Notes: generated from the sequence alone by a model not told the origin. A DNA stretch of 64,000 bases from Arcuatula senhousia (GCA_963971305.1 OZ020307.1:65469702-65533701), one strand, 5' to 3'. Counted from the stretch's first letter, positions 1 through 11,538 are shown. Numbers and translations are program-made.

Positions 1-74
1 TTGTTTTGGAGTTGTTACTTTTTTAATCGTTTGGGAGACTTTGTGTGTTGGCATCCCAACACAATCATATCTTG
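1..74 (+). mobile_element. Partial group-1 element, tail only
   Basis: The window opens inside an element. The sequence TTTGGGAGACTT is followed by the hairpin TGTTGG-cat-CCAACA and the end CTTG, then TTATTATT. This is the closing tail of the AAGTCGCCC-head group (called group 1 here); its head lies outside the window. Confidence 0.6.
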
Positions 75-531
75 TTATTATTATTATTCTTCTGATTCTT
101 AATCGTAAAGCTGTCCTCCCTAATACAAGAAAATGGTTCAAGGAAATTGAATAACACTTGTTGGATTGGATAGTGGGTTACCTAAAGGCGTGCAATCAAG
201 TTTTGAAATTTTCAAGATGGCCGCCGTTTCAAAATGGCGGCCATCCGAAAAAGTGGGCGGAAATTTTTTTTTCATCGGATCGTTTTGAAAATTGGTCATC
301 TGGGTAAAGCGGGTATGCTGAGTTCAAATCTGCGACCGGATTTGAAATCCGACTTACGATTTTAAAATGGCGGCCATTTTACTACACCCGCCCCCCTAAA
401 AACGTCAACTTTGTCCGATTTCAACGAAATTTGATTTCTAGACTTATTTTGATGCACTGATTTGAATGGAACTCTATCCCAGGCGATTTTGGGCGACTTG
501 TGTGTTGGCATCCCAACACAATTATACCTAG
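75..531 (+). mobile_element. Group-1 element body and tail, head not in window
   Basis: A (TTA)n start is followed by the group-1 body: an AAGATGGCCGCC / AATGGCGGCC inverted block, a GGGCGGAAATTTTTTTT stretch, a second AATGGCGGCC and CACCCGCCCCCC. It ends with GGGCGACTT, the hairpin TGTTGG-cat-CCAACA and CTAG before T. The same body recurs about ten times in the window at high identity. Its head should be the next unmatched one to the left. Confidence 0.65.
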
Positions 532-539
532 TTATTATT

Positions 540-1061
540 AAGTCGCCCAAAACAAAGTTTGGGAGACTTATTGTTTTTGCACCGTTTCTTATTATTATTA
601 TTATTCTTATTATTATTCTTCTGATTCTTTATCGAGAATTTGTCCTCCCTAATACAAGAAAACGGTCCAAGGAAATTGAATAACACTTGTGAGATTGGAT
701 AGTGGGCCACTCAAAGTTGTGTAATGCACTTTTAAAATTTTCAAGATGGCCGCCGTTTCACAATGGCGGCCATCGGAAAAAGTGGGCGGAAATTTTTTTT
801 TCATCGGATCGTCTTGAAAATTGGTCATCTGGGTAAAGCAGGTATGCTGAGCTCAAATCTGCGACCGGATTTGGAATCCGACTTGCCGTTTCAAAATGGC
901 GGCCATTTTACTACACCCGCCCCCCCTAAAAACTAAAACTTTGTCCGATTTCAACGAAATTTGATTTCTAGACTTATTTTGATGCACTGATTTGATTGGA
1001 ACTCTATCCAAGGCGATTTTGGGCGACTTGTGTGTTGGCATCCCAACACAATTATACCTAG
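540..1061 (+). mobile_element. Complete group-1 hairpin-headed element
   Basis: The head palindrome (540-569) pairs AAGTCGCCCAAAAC with GTTTGGGAGACTT. TTGTTTTTGCACCGTTTC, a (TTA)n/(TTC) tract and the group-1 body follow. The tail carries TTTTGGGCGACTT (inverse of the head stem), the hairpin TGTTGG-cat-CCAACA and CTAG at 1058-1061, followed by T. There is no reading frame that looks like a protein. Confidence 0.7.
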
Positions 1062-1513
1062 TTATTATTCTTCTGATTCTTTATCGAGAATTTGTCCTCC
1101 CTAATACAAGAAAACGGTCCAAGGAAATTGAATAACACTTGTGAGATTGGATAGTGGGTCACTCAAAGTTGTGTAATGCACTTTTAAAATTTTCAAGATG
1201 GCCGCTGTTTCAAAATGGCGGCCATCGGAAAAAGTGGGCGGAAATTTTTTTTTCATCGGATCGTCTTGAAAATTGGTCATCTGGGTAAAGCAGGTATGCT
1301 GAGCTCAAATCTGCGACCGGATTTGAAATCCGACTTACAGTTTCAAAATGGCGGCCATTTTACTACACCCGCCCCCCCTAAAAACGTCAACTTTGTCTGA
1401 TTTCAACGAAATTTGATTTCTAGACTTATTTTGATGCACTGATTTGAATGGAACTCTATCCAAGGCGATTTTGGGCGACTTGTGTGTTGGCATCCCAACA
1501 CAATTATACCTAG
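1062..1513 (+). mobile_element. Group-1 body and tail without own head
   Basis: Near-identical to the preceding body, starting directly at TTATTATTC after the CTAG of the element before it and ending CTAG at 1510-1513. Its head is presumably one of the unmatched heads left of the window, as expected for an older host element whose (TTA)n tract received the neighbour. Confidence 0.6.
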
Positions 1514-1521
1514 TTATTATT

Positions 1522-2745
1522 AAGTCCCCCAAACAACGTTTGGGGACTTATTGTTTTTGCACCGTTTCTTATTATGTCCCCGACCACGAAGTGTCGTCGG
1601 GGACATATTGTTTTTACTCCGTTTCTTATTTTTCTTATTATTATTATTATTATTATACTTTTTTCTTTTTCTTCCGTCAACCTGATGCACGAACTTGTCC
1701 GAGTATCTCCTCGGACAAAGGTGGACCGATCGATTTGAAACTTGGAGGGGTGATAGGTCCCAAGGTCCTACAGTGTTTTTTGCGATTTTTAATTTCAAAA
1801 TGGCCGCCATTTCCAAGATGGCCGCCAAAAATGGCGAAAAATGTAAACATTGTCCGATTTCAACGAAACTTGGTATACAGGGTATAACGGTGATGGCGAC
1901 TGACGGCGCATTGTCGGAATTTCTGTAATGGCCGCCATTTTCAAGATGGCCGCCGAAAATCGTGAAAAATGTAAACATTGTCCGATTTCAACGAAACTTG
2001 GTATACAGGATATATGGGTGATGGCGACTCACAGGGCATTGTCGGAATTTCTGTAATGGCCGCCATTTTCAAGATGGCCGCCGAAAATTGCGAAAATTGT
2101 AAACATTGTCCGATTTCAACGAAACTTGGTATACAGGGAATATGGGTGATGGCGACTCACGGCACATTGTCGGAATTTCTGTTGAAGAGGACAGACATTA
2201 AATGAGAACGGGAGGGGACATCCCACGTTTCGGGAAACGTAAATTTTAATTCTTATTATTCTTCTTCTTCTTCTTCCGATTCTTCCACTTAGTCGTGAAC
2301 TTGTCCGGAGATCCCAGAGATAACGACTCCACATATCAATATGAAACTTGGCAGGATAATAGATTGTAAAGAAAGGAAGCTTCGTTGACAATCGGACTTT
2401 TCAAAATGGCCGCCGTTTCCATGGAAACAGGAAAATGGACTAAATATTGGACATTGCAATATCTCGGTAACCTAGGTGCGCAGGGTTCTGAAATTTTGTA
2501 GGTTGATAGAGCAAAACATTCTCTTTAATAATATGAAAAAAAATTTTGAAGCGATATTTACGGTTTTCGAGATATAAATAAAAATGTGATTTCTCAAGGG
2601 AGATAATCGGGTCGAAATTTTCAAAGTGCTCCGATTTACATGAAAATTTATATTTAGGGGTTTTTTGACATGCTGAAGAGAATAGTGGCAAATACGGGTC
2701 GTTTGGGGGACTTTGTGACTTGCTTGCAATCACAGTTAATACTTG
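1522..2745 (+). mobile_element. Group-4 element with a nested group-6 element
   Basis: The head (1522-1549) pairs AAGTCCCCCAAAC with GTTTGGGGACTT. The matching tail near 2702-2745 reads GTTTGGGGGACTTTGTGA, then the hairpin TGTGA-TTGC/GCAA-TCACA and CTTG. Between head and body lies a second complete element (1574-2250). After it the group-4 body resumes with (TTC)n and CACTTAGTCGTGAACTTGTC. The order head4-head6-tail6-tail4 is a clean nesting. Confidence 0.7.
1574..2250 (+). mobile_element. Group-6 element nested in group 4
   Basis: The head (1574-1606) pairs ATGTCCCCGAC with GTCGGGGACAT around an ACGAAGT loop. The body has three tandem units of about 120 bp, each with an AAGATGGCCGCC block and CGATTTCAACGAAACTTGGT (1853, 1983, 2110). 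The tail is GGAGGGGACATCCC followed by the hairpin ACGTTTC-gg-GAAACGT, and it ends in TTAATTC rather than CTAG. The exact right end is uncertain by a few bases. Confidence 0.6.
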
Positions 2746-3229
2746 TTCTTCTTCTTCTTCTTATTCTTCCACTTAGTCGTGAACTTGTCCGGAGATCCCA
2801 GAGAAAACGACTCCACATATCAAAATGAAACTTGGCAGGATAATAAATTGTAAAGAAAGGAAGCTTCGTTGACAATCGGACTTTTCAAAATGGCCGCCGT
2901 TTCCATGGAAACAGGAAAATGGACTAAATATTGGACATTGCAATATCTCGGTAACCTAGGTGCGCAGGGTTCTGAAATTTTGTAGGTTGATAGAGCAAAA
3001 CATTCTCTTTAATTATATGAAAAAAAATTTTGAAGCGATATTTACGGTTTTCGAGATATAAATAAAAATGTGATTTCTCAAGGGAGATAATCGGGTCGAA
3101 ATTTTCAAAGTGCTCCGATTTACATGAAAATTGATATTTAGGGTTTTTTTGACATGCTGAAGAGAATAGTGGCAAATACGGGTCGTTTGGGGGACTTTGT
3201 GACTTGCTTGCAATCACAGTTAATACTTG
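2746..3229 (+). mobile_element. Second group-4 body and tail, headless
   Basis: A copy of the body at 2260-2745 with only a few differences, ending in GTTTGGGGGACTTTGTGA, the TTGC/GCAA hairpin and CTTG (3226-3229). It starts at (TTC)n with no head of its own. A direct duplication, or a host copy whose head is lost, would both explain it. Confidence 0.55.
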
Positions 3230-3237
3230 TTATTATT

Positions 3238-3364
3238 AAGTCCCCGACCACGAAGTGTCGGAGGACTTATTGTTTTTGCCCAGTTTCTTATTATTAAGTC
3301 CCCGACCACGAAGTGTCGGAGGACTTATTGTTTTTGCCCAGTTTCTTATTATTATTATTATTAT
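3238..3364 (+). repeat. Two solo element heads plus (TTA)n
   Basis: Two tandem 57-bp modules have head hairpins at 3238-3268 and 3295-3326 (AAGTCCCCGACCAC paired with GTGTCGGAGGACTT). Each is followed by TTGTTTTTGCCCAGTTTC, and a (TTA)n run then meets unique sequence at about 3365. No body or tail of this type follows before 7025, so these heads are unclosed. Confidence 0.6.
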
Positions 3365-6020
3365 TACAAGTGTGACCGTGTATATAAATATACAAAGGGG
3401 TTTTTGATTTCTTTTAAATATTCATGTATTGTCCACTAAAATGTATGCGCTGTTTTATGATTAACAGGTACAGGCTACCCTTTCAGATAACCTGAAATGC
3501 AGTTAAATATTGTTCATCTTTTATCCCAGTTATGACAAAGTTTTGCCTGGGTGTCCATTTCATTTTCGCTTCCTCATGAGTTCATGTTGCTGATAGCGGT
3601 TTTGACGGTTGTATATGTTTTTTGCTTGTTGTATTGTTGAATATGTGATTATTTTCGTCATTCGATCGTGGCTTTAGGAACATACAGATGAAACGCTTTC
3701 GATTTTGTTATGTACTGATACTTATGCAACTGCATACCAAATATTAATGGTGTACCATAACTTGTTAAACAAATTAGACCATCATTGCCCAAAGGCTAGC
3801 CAAGAAGTCTAGCAAGTTCAAAGATTGACTTAGAATAGTTGAACAATATACAGAAGACAGACAACAAGAAAAAAATCCATAAAATAATATTTAAAGAATG
3901 ATGCAAAAACAAATAAAAGCTTCCACCTAATATAGTGTTTTTATTTATTCATATGACATTTATCTTTGATAAACAAATTTGTCGTGTCCTCCTTCCAGGA
4001 AAAAAAGCTGACAAAAGTAAAAAAATGCTATGGATCGAAGTCATTGAAATATCTATGTTTGTTGAAGTTGAGTAGAGTCCATTCTCTTTAATGTGTGCAT
4101 AAACAAGGTAATGGTAAGCTTCCCCAATCAGGTTTTAGTTTCCATTTTTTCACACAGTCATATGTCTATATCTTTTTATTATATAATCGGTCTGACGGCC
4201 TAGTTGAGTAAAATATTCCTGCAATGGTTTCCTGACATGGTCGAATTCTTCTGTTAGTATGTGTGCTTCTTTTACTTCTACAAGACCAATTTTACATATA
4301 TTTCTATCAGCTGATCATTAAAACTGTCTATTATTTGTATGGCGAATCTTGACTGTTTGTCCTCAGTGCTTTTAGGTACATTTCTACAATAAATAAATAA
4401 AAATAATAATAGACTCAACGTTTTAACTTTTACTAATTGAACGGCTACATGGAATGTGGTTACCTTCTAAACTTTTGTTTTGTTTACATTTTAACTAGCC
4501 ACTGTACAACACCTAAAAACTAGCCACTGTACAACACCTATTATTGTTTTAAATGGAATGATGTGATTATTTGTATTGTTAAAACTCGACCTTTGTTTAA
4601 ATCTGCGACATCCCTTTGAAAAGAAAACATGTTTTAATATAAGGATAAAATGATACAGTCTATAGTCGAATGAGGTCACATGGAAACATTTCGGTTACAT
4701 TTGTTTTTTATATTTTACTGCAATTAATATCCAAACATATAGAAGCACTATTTCAACCGGTTAACTTCTTATAAATTGATCAAAAGACTTTATAAATGTT
4801 TATAAAAAGTATTTACAAAGTTCCATGAAAAATTATGCATCTTGATTTAAATCACTACCTACGATTTGAACAGAGGCGGGATTGTTTGTTTTCCTCAACG
4901 TTTTGCATGATGCCAAATATTTTGGTAGCAAAGTTTAAATAATGGATCAACGACAAAAATGATAAGATTTCGTTAAACATGACAGGAAGTAGATGATCAA
5001 CACACCTAAAATCAAATTCCAAGTGAATGTAAACCTCCCCACTTTTTTCTATTGTGAGGGTTACCATTCCAGCCTGTTGACCTCAAAGGAGCAAAAACAA
5101 TTCTTTCAAGCACACTTTCACTTTTCTTTTTGTATACTTTCACATAGAACAATGTGTTTCAGGATACTTCAATCTAATATGTTGATAAATTTCCAGATAA
5201 ACCCTTAAATGTAGAATATTTTCGTTTTTACGCTAGTCTTAAACTTTATAAAATTCAATATCATAACTTAAAAAACGTTAATTACAATGTAAGACTTCGA
5301 AAGTTGATATGATAATTGATTATGGTGTAAAATAACAAATTCTAACAAATTCTACAGACGCCAGCGCGGCACTCCTCAAGCGCCGCAAAATGGTTTGCTA
5401 CATCCATCGTTGAATGGAATGGATGGAAATCGTAGCCCAAACGAGTACGTTTTCTTAACTAATGTTATAAGAGCTAATGTTAATGCTGCATATATACCAA
5501 ATATCAAGAGGCTGTGATAAGTAGTTGTCGAGGAAATAATTACGAAAATATTTTTCCGACCGGCACACCGCACGCTTGAAATTAATAATTTTATTGACGG
5601 GATTTTTCAGTTGAACAAGGCCTAAATTTTTGCCGTTAAATATAACTAATATTTAACCGCTTTGAACAAAACAGCAAATCGTTCGAGAAAAATAGTCGAC
5701 CCTTAAACAATAATTCGATTTGCAACTTTGCTTCATGTACACACATAACATCAATTTTGATATTTGAAAAGTTTCCCTCAAATTGTGTAAATATTGTCAA
5801 TTCCGCATATGCACATTCAGAAGAAAAAGCGATGAAACTTTTTGAATCCACACAAAAACATTGTAATTGATAATATTTTCCTTTTTTTCTTGAAAGGTTA
5901 TAAGTGTCAAAAGTTTTTGTACAAATAAAAGTAACAACAAAGTTCCAGACAATTAATTTTGTTACGCCTGACGCGCGCGCGTTTCGTCTATTCAAGACTC
6001 ATCAAGTATTGTACAAACTA
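3365..6020. other. Non-repetitive stretch, no gene recognised
   Basis: About 2.65 kb of AT-rich single-copy-looking sequence between the two repeat blocks. I looked for the missing N-terminal PLA2G6 exon, which should end in the frame required by the exon at 22689, and found no convincing candidate. Open frames here are short and have no recognisable protein character. A short direct repeat (about 23 bp) occurs at 4496-4541. It is most likely intron or intergenic sequence. Confidence 0.5.
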
Positions 6021-6308
6021 TTTTATTAAGGTTCCGACATTTAACTTGAAAGGGGGGAGCTTGATTTTTTCCTTAAAAAATATTCTGAAAATTATTTTGA
6101 TGAAAAAAAAATTGTGGCAGCAGAGGGCAAGAAAAAAAATATTCTGAAGAAGGATTTCTGCCATATAAAACAATGATAATAACGGAAAACAAATATTCTG
6201 TTGAGACACCTTCGAAAAATAAATATTTTTTACCGCGGGGAAAAAATGTTCTGACCAAAACAAAAAACCAAGCCCCCCTTCAAGTTAAATGGTCTGTCCC
6301 TAATAAAA
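6021..6308. mobile_element. MITE-like element with about 40-bp inverted ends
   Basis: The left end (TTTTATTAAGG, then CATTTAACTTGAAAGGGGGG) reappears inverted at the right end (CCCCCCTTCAAGTTAAATG, then CCTAATAAAA). The interior is AT-rich with four AATATTCTG-type repeats and no coding capacity. Length and inverted ends suggest a miniature inverted-repeat element; the target duplication is unclear. Confidence 0.55.
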
Positions 6309-7024
6309 CAAAGTTTAATAAATACATTTTGTAAATATATAAAAACTAGATAAAGGTGTTTGAAAATTAAAATATATATCAAATAAAATAACATATAATT
6401 ATGTTCTTCAAAATGACAAACACTTACCTAAAAAAAACAGATAAATAAATCCCGAATACATCGATTCTTTAATGGTCAGTTTACATAAAAGTGACCACGT
6501 GAAATTTCAAATGCCTTTTTATACCAAGGGGTCAAACCGGGTGCTCTTGACCTCACACCAGGTTTATCTTTCGGAATATCCTCTAGATACTTCCTTTATA
6601 AGTATACTGAAGGGAAAGGTTAAATGAGTGCGTTTCACCAGGTGAATATCTATAAATAACATTGATGTAAACTTGCAAGGGGTCAAACCAGGTGCTGTTG
6701 ACCTTGCACCGGGTGAAGCTTTCTGATTGATCTTTCTCAGATATTATTGGTTGATTAAAATTGGGAAATCCCCTTGTACATTTCTGTCTTGCTGGTGAAG
6801 AAAATGGCTTCCATGACCTAATTTAAAACCTGTCCGCTTCAAAAGTTTACAGGCCGATTGCAATTTTATTACAACTTCTATCAAAATTATCTTACACTTG
6901 ATTCTCGAAAAAACATGTCTTAATCCAATGGTGTATTTATTTTTTTGCTGCAACATATAATAAAGGCTAAACTATCAAAAGAAGTTTTTTACCACATTAA
7001 TTTGTATATTTATATATAATTATT
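6309..7024. other. Unique spacer with an imperfect direct repeat
   Basis: No gene seen. Two copies of an AAGGGGTCAAACC(G/A)GGTGCT segment occur at about 6525-6575 and 6676-6725, each followed by TTGACC. The rest is AT-rich, and the next repeat block begins at 7025. Confidence 0.4.
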
Positions 7025-7570
7025 AAGTCCCCCAAACAACGTTTGGGGACTTATTGTTTTTGCACCGTTTCTTATTCTTATTATTCTTCTTCTTCTTCTT
7101 CCGATTCTTCCACTTAGTCGTGAACTTGTCCGGAGATCCCAGAGATAACGACTCCACATATCAATATGAAACTTGGCAGGATAATAGATTGTAAAGAAAG
7201 GAAGCTTCGTTGACAATCGGACTTTTCAAAATGGCCGCCGTTTCCATGGAAACAGGAAAATGGACTAAATATTGGACATTGCAATATCTCGGTAACCTAG
7301 GTGCGCAGGGTTCTGAAATTTTGTAGGTTGATAGAGCAAAACATTCTCTTTAATAATATGAAAAAAAATTTTGAAGCGATATTTACGGTTTTCGAGATAT
7401 AAATAAAAATGTGATTTCTCAAGGGAGATAATCGGGTCGAAATTTTCAAAGTGCTCCGATTTACATGAAAATTTATATTTAGGGGTTTTTTGACATGCTG
7501 AAGAGAATAGTGGCAAATACGGGTCGTTTGGGGGACTTTGTGACTTGCTTGCAATCACAGTTAATACTTG
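7025..7570 (+). mobile_element. Complete, un-nested group-4 element
   Basis: The head (7025-7052) pairs AAGTCCCCCAAAC with GTTTGGGGACTT. TTGTTTTTGCACCGTTTC, (TTA)/(TTC) repeats and the group-4 body follow. The tail is GTTTGGGGGACTTTGTGA with the TTGC/GCAA hairpin and CTTG (7567-7570). This is the cleanest example of one full unit and serves as the reference for the nested copies at 1522-3229. Confidence 0.75.
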
Positions 7571-7574
7571 TTAT

Positions 7575-8607
7575 TAAGTCGCCCAAAACATAGTTTTGGG
7601 GACTTATTGTTTTTGCACCGTTTCTTATTATTATTAAGTCGCCCAAAACATAGTTTTGGGGACTTATTGTTTTTGCACCGTTTCTTATTATTATTATTAT
7701 TATTATTCTTCTGATTCTTAATCATGAAGCTGTCCTCCCTAATACAAGAAAACGGTTCAAGGAAATTGAATAACACTTGTTGGATTGGATAGTGGGTTAC
7801 CTAAAGGTGTGCAATCAAGTTTTGAAATTTTCAAGATGGCCGCCGTTTCAAAATGGCGGCCGTCGGAAAAAGTGGGCGGAAAATTTTTTTTCATCGGATC
7901 GTCTTGAAAATTGGTCATCTGGGTAAAGCGGGTATGCTGAGCTCAAATCTGCGACCGGATTTGAAATCCGACTTACGGTTTCAAAATGGCGGCCATTTTA
8001 CTACACCCGCCCCCCTAAAAACGTCAACTTTGTCCGATTTCAACGAAATTTGATTTCTAGACTTATTTTGATGCACTGATTCGAATGGAACTCTATCCAA
8101 GGCGATTTTGGGCGACTTGTGTGTTGGCATCCCAACACAATTATACCTAGTTATTATTATTATTCTTCTGATTCTTAATCATGAAGCTGTCCTCCCTAAT
8201 ACAAGAAAACGGTTCAAGGAAATTGAATAACACTTGTTGGATTGGATAGTGGGTTACCTAAAGGTGTGCAATCAAGTTTTGAAATTTTCAAGATGGCCGC
8301 CGTTTCAAAATGGCGGCCGTCGGAAAAAGTGGGCGGAAAATTTTTTTTCATCGGATCGTCTTGAAAATTGGTCATCTGGGTAAAGCGGGTATGCTGAGCT
8401 CAAATCTGCGACCGGATTTGGAATCCGACTTACGGTTTCAAAATGGCGGCCATTTTACTACACCCGCCCCCCTAAAAACGTCAACTTTGTCCGATTTCAA
8501 CGAAATTTGATTTCTAGACTTATTTTGATGCACTGATTCGAATGGAACTCTATCCAAGGCGATTTTGGGCGACTTGTGTGTTGGCATCCCAACACAATTA
8601 TACCTAG
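7575..8607 (+). mobile_element. Group-1 element hosting another group-1 element
   Basis: Two group-1 heads follow one another (7575-7605, 7635-7665), then two group-1 bodies with tails ending in CTAG (8147-8150 and 8604-8607). The inner pair is 7635-8150 and the outer pair 7575-8607. The two bodies differ at only a few positions, so the events are recent. Confidence 0.7.
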
Positions 8608-9254
8608 TTATTCTTATTTCAATTTCCTATTTATAGATCTAAAGTTTGTCCGACATATCTCGTAAAAACGCTTTGGCGAATCAAGATGAAACCTTTTTAG
8701 ATGGTTAGGGGGTCACTCATAGATGGGCCATCGACTTTTAAAATTTTCAAGATGGCCGCCATTTCAAAATGGCCGCCTGCGGAAAAAAGGGGCGGAAAAT
8801 TTTTTTTCGTCTGATCGTCTTGAAAATGGGTTATCTGGGTAAAGTGGGTATGCTGATTATCATGGTGCGACCGGATTTTTTCTACGACCTGCCAATTTTT
8901 GGCAATTAGCCGCCGAAATCGCCAAAAACTCGACTTTGTCAAATATCCATGAAAATTGTTATACTAGATAAAATGATTATGCTGATCACCATTGGGCAAG
9001 CACGGTTCTTCAATAAGTAACCAATTTTTGGCAATCCGCCAAAAAAATTGGCAATCTGCCAAAAGTCGCCAAAAATTTAAATTTGTCCAAATTACATAAA
9101 AATTTGTATACAATGTAAATTTGATATGCTGATCATCATTAGGCAAGTAAAATGTTTCTATGATTAGCCATGTTTTGGTATTTTGCAATCCGCCAAAATT
9201 TGGGGACGGGAGGGGACTTTTATGTGACTTGCTTGCAATCACAATTATAGCTAG
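8608..9254 (+). mobile_element. Group-5 element, headless
   Basis: Begins TTATTCTTATTTCAATTTCC, has one GGCCGCCATTTC block and several TTGGCAATCCGCCAAAA-type imperfect palindromes. It ends GGAGGGGACTTTTATGTGA plus the TTGC/GCAA hairpin and CTAG (9251-9254). Two more copies sit at 21316 and 21966. None has a head hairpin at its left end. Confidence 0.6.
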
Positions 9255-9438
9255 TTATTATGTCTCCCAAACGAAAGTTTGGAGACATATTGTTTTTACT
9301 CCGTTTCTTATTATTATTAAGTCGCCCAAAACAAAGTTTGGGAGACTTATTGTTTTTGCACCGTTTCTTATTATTATTATTAAGTCGCCCAAAACAAAGT
9401 TTGGGAGACTTATTGTTTTTGCACCGTTTCTTATTATT

Positions 9439-10477
9439 AAGTCGCCCAAAACAAAGTTTGGGAGACTTATTGTTTTTGCACCGTTTCTTATTAAGTCGCC
9501 CAAAACAAAGTTTGGGAGACTTATTGTTTTTGCACCGTTTCTTATTATTATTATTATTCTTTTCCTTACTTAATCATGAACTTGTCTTCAACATTTTGAG
9601 AAAATGCTTTGACAAATTAAGATGAAACATGCTGAGGTGGGTGGAGGGTCACTCAGAGGTGTGCAAGAAGTTTTCAAAATTTTCAAGATGGCCGCCATTT
9701 TCAAAATGGCCGCCGTTTAAGATTTTTGGGCCCCTCTCAGATCTCGGAGATGGGTGGATGGATTTTAATGAAAATTGGTACACTGGTAGAGTGATCCATC
9801 CCGAGCAACATGGTGAAAAAAAATTGACGCAAACACCGCCATTTTAAAATGGCGGCCGTTTTACCACACCCGCCCCCCAAAAACGTCAACTTTGTCCGAT
9901 TTTAACGAAATTTGATTTCTAGACTTATTTTGATGCACTGATTTGAATGGAATACTATCCAAGGCAATTTTGGGCGACTTATGTGTTGGCATCCCAACAC
10001 AATCAGCACTAGTTATTATTATTATTATTATTCTTCTGATTCTTAATCGTAAAGCTGTCCTCCCTAATACAAGAAAACGGTTCAAGGAAATTGAATAACA
10101 CTTGTTGGATTGGATAGTGGGTTACCTAAAGGCGTGCAATCAAGTTTTGAAATTTTCAAGATGGCCGCCGTTTCAAAATGGCGGCCATCGGAAAAAGTGG
10201 GCGGAAATTTTTTTTTCATCGGATCGTTTTGAAAATTGGTCATCTGGGTAAAGCGGGTATGCTGAGTTCAAATCTGCGACCGGATTTGAAATCCGACTTA
10301 CGGTTTCAAAATGGCGGCCATTTTACTACACCCGCCCCCCTTAAAAATGTGAACTTTGTCCGATTTCAATGAAATTGGATTTCTATACATATTTTATTGT
10401 ACTGAATGGGAAGAAATAGTATCCAAGGCGATTTTGGGCGACTTGTGTGTTGGCATCCCAACACAAATTATAGCTAG
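9439..10477 (+). mobile_element. Group-1 element, third stacked head
   Basis: The head at 9439-9468 is closed by the tail ending CTAG at 10474-10477, and its body is 10013-10477. This body shares the variant ending CAAATTATAGCTAG with those at 11072, 11997 and 15311, which suggests a sub-lineage. Confidence 0.6.
9493..10012 (+). mobile_element. Group-1-ended element with a divergent body
   Basis: The head is at 9493-9522 and the tail ends CTAG at 10009-10012. The left half of the body (from TTCCTTACTTAATCATGAAC) is unlike the standard group-1 body, while the right half from AATGGCGGCCGTTTTACC onward is standard. It may be a chimera formed by recombination between families. Confidence 0.6.
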
Positions 10478-10488
10478 TTATTATTATT

Positions 10489-11538
10489 ATGTCTCCCAAA
10501 CACTATGTGTTGGGAGACATATTGCTTTTACTCTGTTTCTTATTATTATTAAGTCGCCCAAAACAAAGTTTGGGAGACTTATTGTTTTTGCACCGTTTCT
10601 TATTATTATTATTATTATTATTATTATTCTTCTGATTCTTTATCGTAAAGTTGTCCTCCCTAATACAAGAAAACGGTCCAAGGAAATTGAATGACACTTG
10701 TGAGATTGGATAGTGGGTCACTCAAAGTTGTGTAATGCACTTTTGAAATTTTCAACATGGCCGCCGTTTCAAAATGGCGGCCATCGGAAAAAGTGGGCGG
10801 AAATTTTTTTTTCATCGGATCGTCTTGAAAATTGGTCATCTGGGTAAAGCGGGTATGCTGAACTCAAATCTGCGACCGGATTTGAAATCCGACTTACGGT
10901 TTCAAAATGGCGGCCATTTTACTACACCCGCCCCCTTAAAAATGTGAACTTTGTCCGATTTCAATGAAATTTGATTTCTATACATATTTTATTGTACTGA
11001 ATGAGAAGAAATAGTATCCAAGGCGATTTTGGGCGACTTGTGTGTTGGCATCCCAACACAAATTATAGCTTGTTATTATTCTTTTTTTTCTTCTTTCTTC
11101 CGGACATGAAACTGTCCGCAAGGTTTTTTGAAAACGACAAAATGGAATTGCACGAAACTTTGTATGATGGTAGATTGGTTATTGGAGGTGTGCACAGGCA
11201 CTTCGAAATTTTCAAGATGGCCGCCATTTTCAAAATGGCCGCCACAGCAAAAGGGTACCCTAAAATTATCTCGGAAACTACTGAATGGATTTTTATGAAA
11301 TTTGGTATGTGAGTAGAGGGTTATGAGTAGACTTGATACGTAAAATAAAAATTTTCAAAATGGCCGCCATTTTAAAAATGGCCGCCACCGAAAAAGCAAA
11401 AATTGCAAAAATGCTTCGATTTTAACAAAATTTCGTATCTAGGGGTTTTAAAGGATGGCGAATAAGAATACACTATCAAAAATTTATTCGTTTGGGAGAC
11501 ATTTTTGTGTTGGGCATCCCCAACACAGTCAGCACTAG
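10489..11538 (+). mobile_element. Group-2 element with a nested group-1 element
   Basis: The head (10489-10520) pairs ATGTCTCCCAAACAC with GTGTTGGGAGACAT. Its tail ends CTAG at 11535-11538 after GTTTGGGAGACATTTTTGTG and the TGTTGGG-cat-CCCCAACA hairpin. A complete group-1 element (10551-11072) sits in its (TTA)n tract. Confidence 0.7.
10551..11072 (+). mobile_element. Group-1 element inside group 2
   Basis: The head is at 10551-10580, the body is standard, and the tail ends CTTG at 11069-11072, followed by TTATTATTC of the host. Ending in CTTG instead of CTAG shows that both ends occur in one group. Confidence 0.65.

Noticed and set aside
1215..1400. A 60-67-codon open frame starting ATGGCGGCC and recurring in most group-1 bodies
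   Set aside because: The frame is the same because the copies are recent duplicates. It varies at non-synonymous sites as freely as elsewhere, has no recognisable domain, and runs through the low-complexity TTTTTTTT stretch. I treat it as element DNA, not a gene.
5636..5995. Reverse-strand open frame of 119 codons
   Set aside because: No recognisable motif, biased towards AT-derived residues, no splice or start support.
3365..7024. N-terminal coding exon of PLA2G6
   Set aside because: No segment with the expected length, phase, donor site or residue pattern was found on the + strand, so I leave the start of the gene outside the window or undetected.
9300..9545. CRISPR-like array of five near-identical 30-bp repeats
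   Set aside because: The repeats are palindromic element heads followed by a constant sequence and (TTA)n rather than variable spacers, in a eukaryotic genome.
9258..9625. Long open frames through the stacked heads (repeats of SPKTKFGRL or NGAKTISLPNF)
   Set aside because: They arise because head modules of 57-63 bp are mostly multiples of three and lack stops; both strands are open. There is no start context or protein family.
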